A stretch of 64,000 bases of DNA from Flavimobilis rhizosphaerae (GTDB taxonomy: Bacteria > Actinomycetota > Actinomycetes > Actinomycetales > Cellulomonadaceae). The stretch lies in assembly GCF_014852685.1 (NCBI RefSeq), contig NZ_JACZDF010000002.1, forward strand, positions 1-64,000, written 5' to 3'. The notes beneath the pieces were generated by a model. It had not been told where the DNA came from and ran no database searches. It was given only the letters and a program-made list of their open reading frames with translations. A program made the translations under genes and the position numbers. Of the stretch, positions 61,157-64,000 are shown piece by piece; the first letter of the stretch is position 1, and each line of letters starts with the position of its first letter.

Positions 61157-62464
61157 ATGCTTGACACCGCAGCACTCGCAGGCCTCATCCTCGTCGTCGG
61201 GCTCGTCGTCCTGCTTCTCGCAGGCGCGCCCATCTCCGTCGCCGTCGGCCTCTCCTCGGCCCTCGCGATGGTCTCCGCTCTCGGCTTCGAGAACGGCATG
61301 CTCACCTCGGCCCAGCAGATGTTCCGAGGGATCAACAACTTCTCCCTGCTCGCGATCCCGTTCTTCGTGCTCGCAGGCGTCATCATGAACAACGGCGGCA
61401 TCGCGTTAAAGCTCATCAACGCGGCCAAGGTGCTCGTCGGGCGCATGCCCGGCTCGCTCGCCCAGACGAACGTCGCCGCCAACGCCCTCTTCGGTGCGGT
61501 CTCGGGCTCCGCGGTCGCCGCGGTCGCCGCCGTCGGCTCGACGATGTCGCCCCTGCAGGCCAAGGAGGGCTACGACCGGAACTTCGCCGCCGCGACGAAC
61601 ATCGCCTCGGCGCCGTCCGGCATGCTCATCCCGCCGTCGAACCTCATGATCGTGTACTCGCTCGTCTCGAGCACCTCGATCGCCGCGATGTTCGTCGCCG
61701 GGTACGTCCCCGGACTCATGTGGGCCGCGGCGTGCATGATCATCGTCTACCTCTACGCCCGCAAGCGTCCCGAGCTCAAGATCACCGAGAAGATCGCGTT
61801 CAGCGTCCGCGCCAAGATCGTCCTCGACGCGATCCCCTCGCTCCTGCTCATCGTCGTCGTCATCGGCGGTATCCTCGGCGGCTTCTTCACCCCCACCGAG
61901 GCGAGCTGCATCGCGGTCGTCTACGCGCTCGTGCTCTCGTTCATCTACCGGTCGATCAAGGTCCGGGACCTCTACCGGATCTTCCTCGAGTCGACCCGCA
62001 CGACCGCGATCGTCATGTTCCTCATCGGCGTCAGCTCGATCATGGGCTGGGTCATGAGCTTCGCGAAGATCCCCCAGATGGTCGCCGAGGCGATGTTCAG
62101 CATCAGCGAGAACCCCATCGTCCTCGTGCTGCTCATCCTCCTCATGCTCCTCGTCATCGGGTGCTTCATGGACCCGACGCCGGCCGTCCTCATCTTCGTG
62201 CCGATCTTCCTGCCCATCGTCGCAGCCTTCGACATGGACCCCGTGCACTTCGGTCTCATGATGTGCTTCGCGCTCTCGATCGGCACGATCACACCGCCCG
62301 TCGGGCCCGTGCTCTTCGTCGGTGCGAAGGTCGCCAACCTCCGCATCGAGGACGTCATCAAGCAGCTCATGCCGTTCTTCCTGGCGCTGCTCGTCGTCCT
62401 CCTGCTCGTCGCCTTCATCCCGCAGCTCTCGCTGTGGCTCCCGACGGCCATCGGTCTCCTCTGA
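61157..62464 (+). CDS. dctM: TRAP transporter large membrane subunit DctM
   Basis: The 435-residue subunit forms the sodium-coupled transport channel, with about 12 helices. It has conserved stretches SAVAAVAAVGSTMSPLQAKEGYDRNFAAATNIASAPSGMLIPPSN near residues 115-160 and FMDPTPAVLIFVPIFLPI near 335. Two ATGs in tandem are available; I choose the second (61157), 5 bp after AGGAGG. Confidence 0.94.
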   Translation: MLDTAALAGLILVVGLVVLLLAGAPISVAVGLSSALAMVSALGFENGMLTSAQQMFRGINNFSLLAIPFFVLAGVIMNNGGIALKLINAAKVLVGRMPGSLAQTNVAANALFGAVSGSAVAAVAAVGSTMSPLQAKEGYDRNFAAATNIASAPSGMLIPPSNLMIVYSLVSSTSIAAMFVAGYVPGLMWAAACMIIVYLYARKRPELKITEKIAFSVRAKIVLDAIPSLLLIVVVIGGILGGFFTPTEASCIAVVYALVLSFIYRSIKVRDLYRIFLESTRTTAIVMFLIGVSSIMGWVMSFAKIPQMVAEAMFSISENPIVLVLLILLMLLVIGCFMDPTPAVLIFVPIFLPIVAAFDMDPVHFGLMMCFALSIGTITPPVGPVLFVGAKVANLRIEDVIKQLMPFFLALLVVLLLVAFIPQLSLWLPTAIGLL

Positions 62465-62556
62465 CCCAGGCCTGCCCCCTCCGTCACGCTCCGCACGGGG
62501 CGTGACGGAGGACCACCCACCACCCACCTCCCAACACCTCGAGCCAAAGGACCCTC

Positions 62557-63384
62557 ATGGAACAGCGTTACGCCACGAGCCCCGAGCACATCCCGGGCAT
62601 GGACACCGACGAGCTGCGCTCGCGCTACCTCGTCCAGGGACTCTTCGTCCGCGGCGAGGTGAACGTCACCTACACCCACCACGACCGCGTCGTCCTCGGC
62701 GGAGCAGCCCCCGGCGACGAGCCCCTCCCGCTCCCGACCTACCCCGAGATCCGCTCGGAGTACTTCCTCGAGCACCGCGAGATCGGCATCGTCAACGTCG
62801 GCGCCCCCGCCACCGTGACGACCGACGGCGAGGTCCACGAGATGCCGACCGGCGCGTGCCTCTACGTCGGACGCGGCGTCCGCGACGTCGTCTTCGCCAA
62901 CGCGGGCGACGGCCAGGCCGAGCTCTACCTCTTCTCGGCACCCGCGCACACCGCCTACCCGACGGTCCTCACCCTCCCGGGCCAGGGCACCGTCCGCGAG
63001 CTCGGCGACCAGCTGACGAGCAACCGTCGCTCGCTCAACCAGTACATCCACGAGAACGGCGTGAAGTCCTGCCAGATCGTCATGGGTGTCACGCAGCTCC
63101 ACCCAGGCTCGATGTGGAACACCATGCCGGCCCACACGCACGACCGTCGCATGGAGGCCTACCTCTACTTCGACGTGCCCCAGGACGCCCGCGTCATCCA
63201 CATCCTCGGTCGCCCCGACGAGACGCGTCACCTCGTCGTCGCCGACCGTGAGGCGATCATCTCGCCCAGCTGGTCCGTGCACTCCGGTGTCGGAACCGCG
63301 GCATATTCGTTCGTCTGGGCGATGGCCGGGGAGAATCAGTCGTTCGACGACATGGACGGGTTCCCCGTCACCGAGATGCGCTGA
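62557..63384 (+). CDS. kduI: 4-deoxy-L-threo-5-hexosulose-uronate ketol-isomerase
   Basis: The 275-residue cupin-type isomerase converts 5-keto-4-deoxyuronate to 2,5-diketo-3-deoxygluconate in pectin and glycosaminoglycan breakdown. The zinc ligands are visible: H193 and H195 in PAHTHDRRM, E200 and a late histidine in SWSVHSGVG near 247. The length is as in E. coli KduI (278). AAAGGA precedes the ATG. kduD, the usual next enzyme, is not in the window and may lie beyond the right edge. Confidence 0.94.
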   Translation: MEQRYATSPEHIPGMDTDELRSRYLVQGLFVRGEVNVTYTHHDRVVLGGAAPGDEPLPLPTYPEIRSEYFLEHREIGIVNVGAPATVTTDGEVHEMPTGACLYVGRGVRDVVFANAGDGQAELYLFSAPAHTAYPTVLTLPGQGTVRELGDQLTSNRRSLNQYIHENGVKSCQIVMGVTQLHPGSMWNTMPAHTHDRRMEAYLYFDVPQDARVIHILGRPDETRHLVVADREAIISPSWSVHSGVGTAAYSFVWAMAGENQSFDDMDGFPVTEMR

Positions 63385-63412
63385 CCCTTCGACGACGTAG
63401 GAGACGACAACC

Positions 63413-64000
63413 ATGACCGAGATCCTCGACACCGCAGCCACGGCTGCGAACGCCAGCGCGAGCGAGAAGACGCTGCTCGTGCTCGAGGGCGCACTGTCGC
63501 ACTCCCGGTTCACGGACGTCGTCGAGGCGACCGGGCTGGCCAAGGCCACCGTCCACAGGATCCTCGCGACCCTCCAGGCGCGCGAGTTCATCCTCGTCGA
63601 CGGCGACGGCCACTTCCAGCCCGGTCCCCGCATCCTCGCGCTCGCCGGCCGCGCGCTCGAGAACCTCGACATCTCCGCGATCGCGCGGAGTCACATCGAG
63701 AGGCTCGTCGCCGAGTCGCACTGCACGGTGCACCTCGGTGTCGCGGCCGGCGACGAGGTCGTCTACCTCATGCGCCAGGACTCCGACAAGCCCTACCGCA
63801 TGCCGTCGCGCGTCGGGCACTCGATCCCCATGCACTCCTCGGGGATCGGCAAGGTCATCCTCTCCGACTACTCCGACGACGAGCTCGCGCGCTTCGTCGC
63901 GCGCGCCGGCCTCGAGCGCCGGACCGCGCGCACCATCACGACCCTCGAGGGTCTGCGCACCGAGATCGCCGACGTCCGCGCCAAGGGCTACTCCCGCGAC
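63413..64000 (+). CDS. IclR-family regulator (3' end outside the window)
   Basis: The first 196 residues are present. An N-terminal helix-turn-helix of IclR type (FTDVVEATGLAKATVHRILATLQAREFILVDGDGHFQPGP) is followed by the effector domain, with VHLGVAAGDEVVYLMRQDSDKPYRMPSRVGHSIPMHSSGIGKVIL. The ATG at 63413 has GTAGGAGACGAC upstream, 28 bp after kduI. It is the obvious candidate to bind the GTTCC/GGAAC operators at 59251 and 59449. The last residues lie beyond 64000. Confidence 0.92.
   Translation, partial: MTEILDTAATAANASASEKTLLVLEGALSHSRFTDVVEATGLAKATVHRILATLQAREFILVDGDGHFQPGPRILALAGRALENLDISAIARSHIERLVAESHCTVHLGVAAGDEVVYLMRQDSDKPYRMPSRVGHSIPMHSSGIGKVILSDYSDDELARFVARAGLERRTARTITTLEGLRTEIADVRAKGYSRD

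Overview
The window is high-GC actinobacterial chromosome. Evidence is the codon use, a GlnR/Crp/ClpC/DUF2516/NhaA gene set typical of Actinomycetota, ATGA-type overlaps and many start codons placed 6-7 nt after a -10 box (predicted leaderless mRNAs). Anaerobic ribonucleotide reductase (nrdDG) together with beta-glucosidase, beta-galactosidase, galactose and uronate genes suggests a facultatively anaerobic, plant- or gut-polysaccharide-using Micrococcales bacterium (Cellulomonas/Sanguibacter-like; the genus is only a guess).

Positions 1-5000 form an acquired, layered insertion-sequence island. A low-GC tetracycline-resistance gene, tet(W), sits between two ISL3-type elements whose transposases point away from it. 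The left element is broken, the right one looks intact, and the right one abuts the 3' remnant of an IS256-type transposase. A truncated DUF3800-like scar follows. Normal chromosome begins at about 5355.

From 5.3 to 19.7 kb come a CPBP protease/DesK-type kinase/NarL-type regulator operon, a membrane protein plus TetR pair, nrdDG preceded by a tandem NrdR-box pair, a GntR(YtrA)-ABC-membrane cassette bracketed by two related membrane-anchored proteins, a DAHP synthase gene preceded by an aromatic-codon leader peptide and hairpin (attenuator), and a SulP transporter. From 19.8 to 28.4 kb a TetR regulator faces an Opp/Dpp-family ABC transporter operon that ends in a GH3 beta-glucosidase, so the transporter probably imports beta-linked oligosaccharides. 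Then come tRNA-Pro(CGG), a metallophosphoesterase overlapping a class A penicillin-binding protein, RidA, Crp, an RsiG-like protein, Nth, an alpha/beta-hydrolase with GlnR, a 37-residue membrane microprotein, a nitrobindin-like barrel protein, YgfZ, a FUSC-like protein, Dtd, DUF2516 and an orphan ABC ATPase.

From 43.7 to 54.3 kb the lactose/galactose functions cluster. LacI faces a GH42 beta-galactosidase across two operators exactly 126 bp apart. ClpC and an alpha/beta-hydrolase separate this pair from a DeoR-galT-galK operon. Two tandem nhaA antiporter genes follow. From 57.4 to the right edge lies a uronate-type locus: a GarR/MmsB-like dehydrogenase and a DUF4862 TIM-barrel protein diverge from a TRAP transporter-kduI-IclR operon. 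The shared 386-bp control region carries two mirror-image operators, each with three half-sites. Palindromic hairpin elements of at least two dispersed families sit at gene ends.
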